Positions 5,984 through 6,045 of a DNA stretch of 6,045 bases are shown here, piece by piece. A model generated the notes under the pieces. It was not told where the DNA came from, did no database searches, and was given only the letters and a program-made list of their open reading frames with translations. The stretch spans positions 1-6,045 of the forward strand of contig JAJZLA010000113.1 in NCBI GenBank assembly GCA_021803845.1, written 5' to 3'. The stretch comes from a bacterium. Lineage in GTDB: Bacteria; SZUA-79; Acidulodesulfobacterales; Acidulodesulfobacteraceae. Numbering within the stretch: the first letter of the stretch is position 1; each line of letters opens with the position of its first letter. The position numbers and the translations under genes are program-made.

Positions 5984-6045
5984 TTTGATTAATTTTGTTA
6001 AAATATTGTTAATTTGTAATATTAAATTAAATCTAACAAGCTTAT

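Noticed and set aside
5981..6004. Short AT palindromes (TTAAT-TTG-ATTAA and ATTTT-GTT-AAAAT)
   Set aside because: Five-base arms of only A and T are expected by chance in this composition.
5967..6045. Rightward coding region from the GTG at 5967
   Set aside because: Only 26 codons are visible, with no ribosome binding site and no recognisable motif; an open stretch this short is not convincing by itself.

Overview
The window is strongly AT-rich chromosomal DNA from a bacterium. It holds two ordinary gene blocks and one unrecognised gene. HrcA/CIRCE heat-shock control, a System II (ResB + CcsA) cytochrome c maturation pair and a DUF1015 protein together suggest an anaerobic or microaerophilic bacterium with c-type cytochromes. 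A low-GC deltaproteobacterium-like lineage is possible, but this is inference and no species can be named from the sequence.

Left block (1-1608, minus strand): a heat-shock operon reading leftwards, hrcA then grpE, with grpE running off the left edge (dnaK presumably follows outside). It starts at a TTGACA/TTAAAT promoter whose start point falls in a nearly perfect CIRCE operator (1548-1574). The hrcA leader can also form an 11-bp stem directly after CIRCE. HrcA represses this operon and GrpE serves DnaK as nucleotide-exchange factor.

Middle block (1673-5373, plus strand): a divergent promoter whose predicted start point coincides with the resB ATG, so the transcript is probably leaderless. 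It is followed by resB, ccsA and a DUF1015 gene. ResB and CcsA together form the System II heme exporter and cytochrome c synthetase. The DUF1015 protein has no established function.

Right block (5393-6045): a convergent minus-strand gene for an unrecognised protein of 137 aa as read. Its upstream DNA encodes, after a good ribosome binding site, a signal-peptide-like segment in another frame. One extra base in a T run (minus strand, 5867-5871) would join the two into a 179-aa exported protein, so the gene looks frameshifted, by mutation or by sequence error. Upstream lies an 8+8-bp palindrome (5949-5974) covering possible promoters on both strands. No RNA genes, mobile elements, CRISPR arrays or gene-free stretches over 300 bases were seen. 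No clearly new multi-gene system was found; the right-hand gene with its palindrome and the hrcA leader are the most unusual parts.
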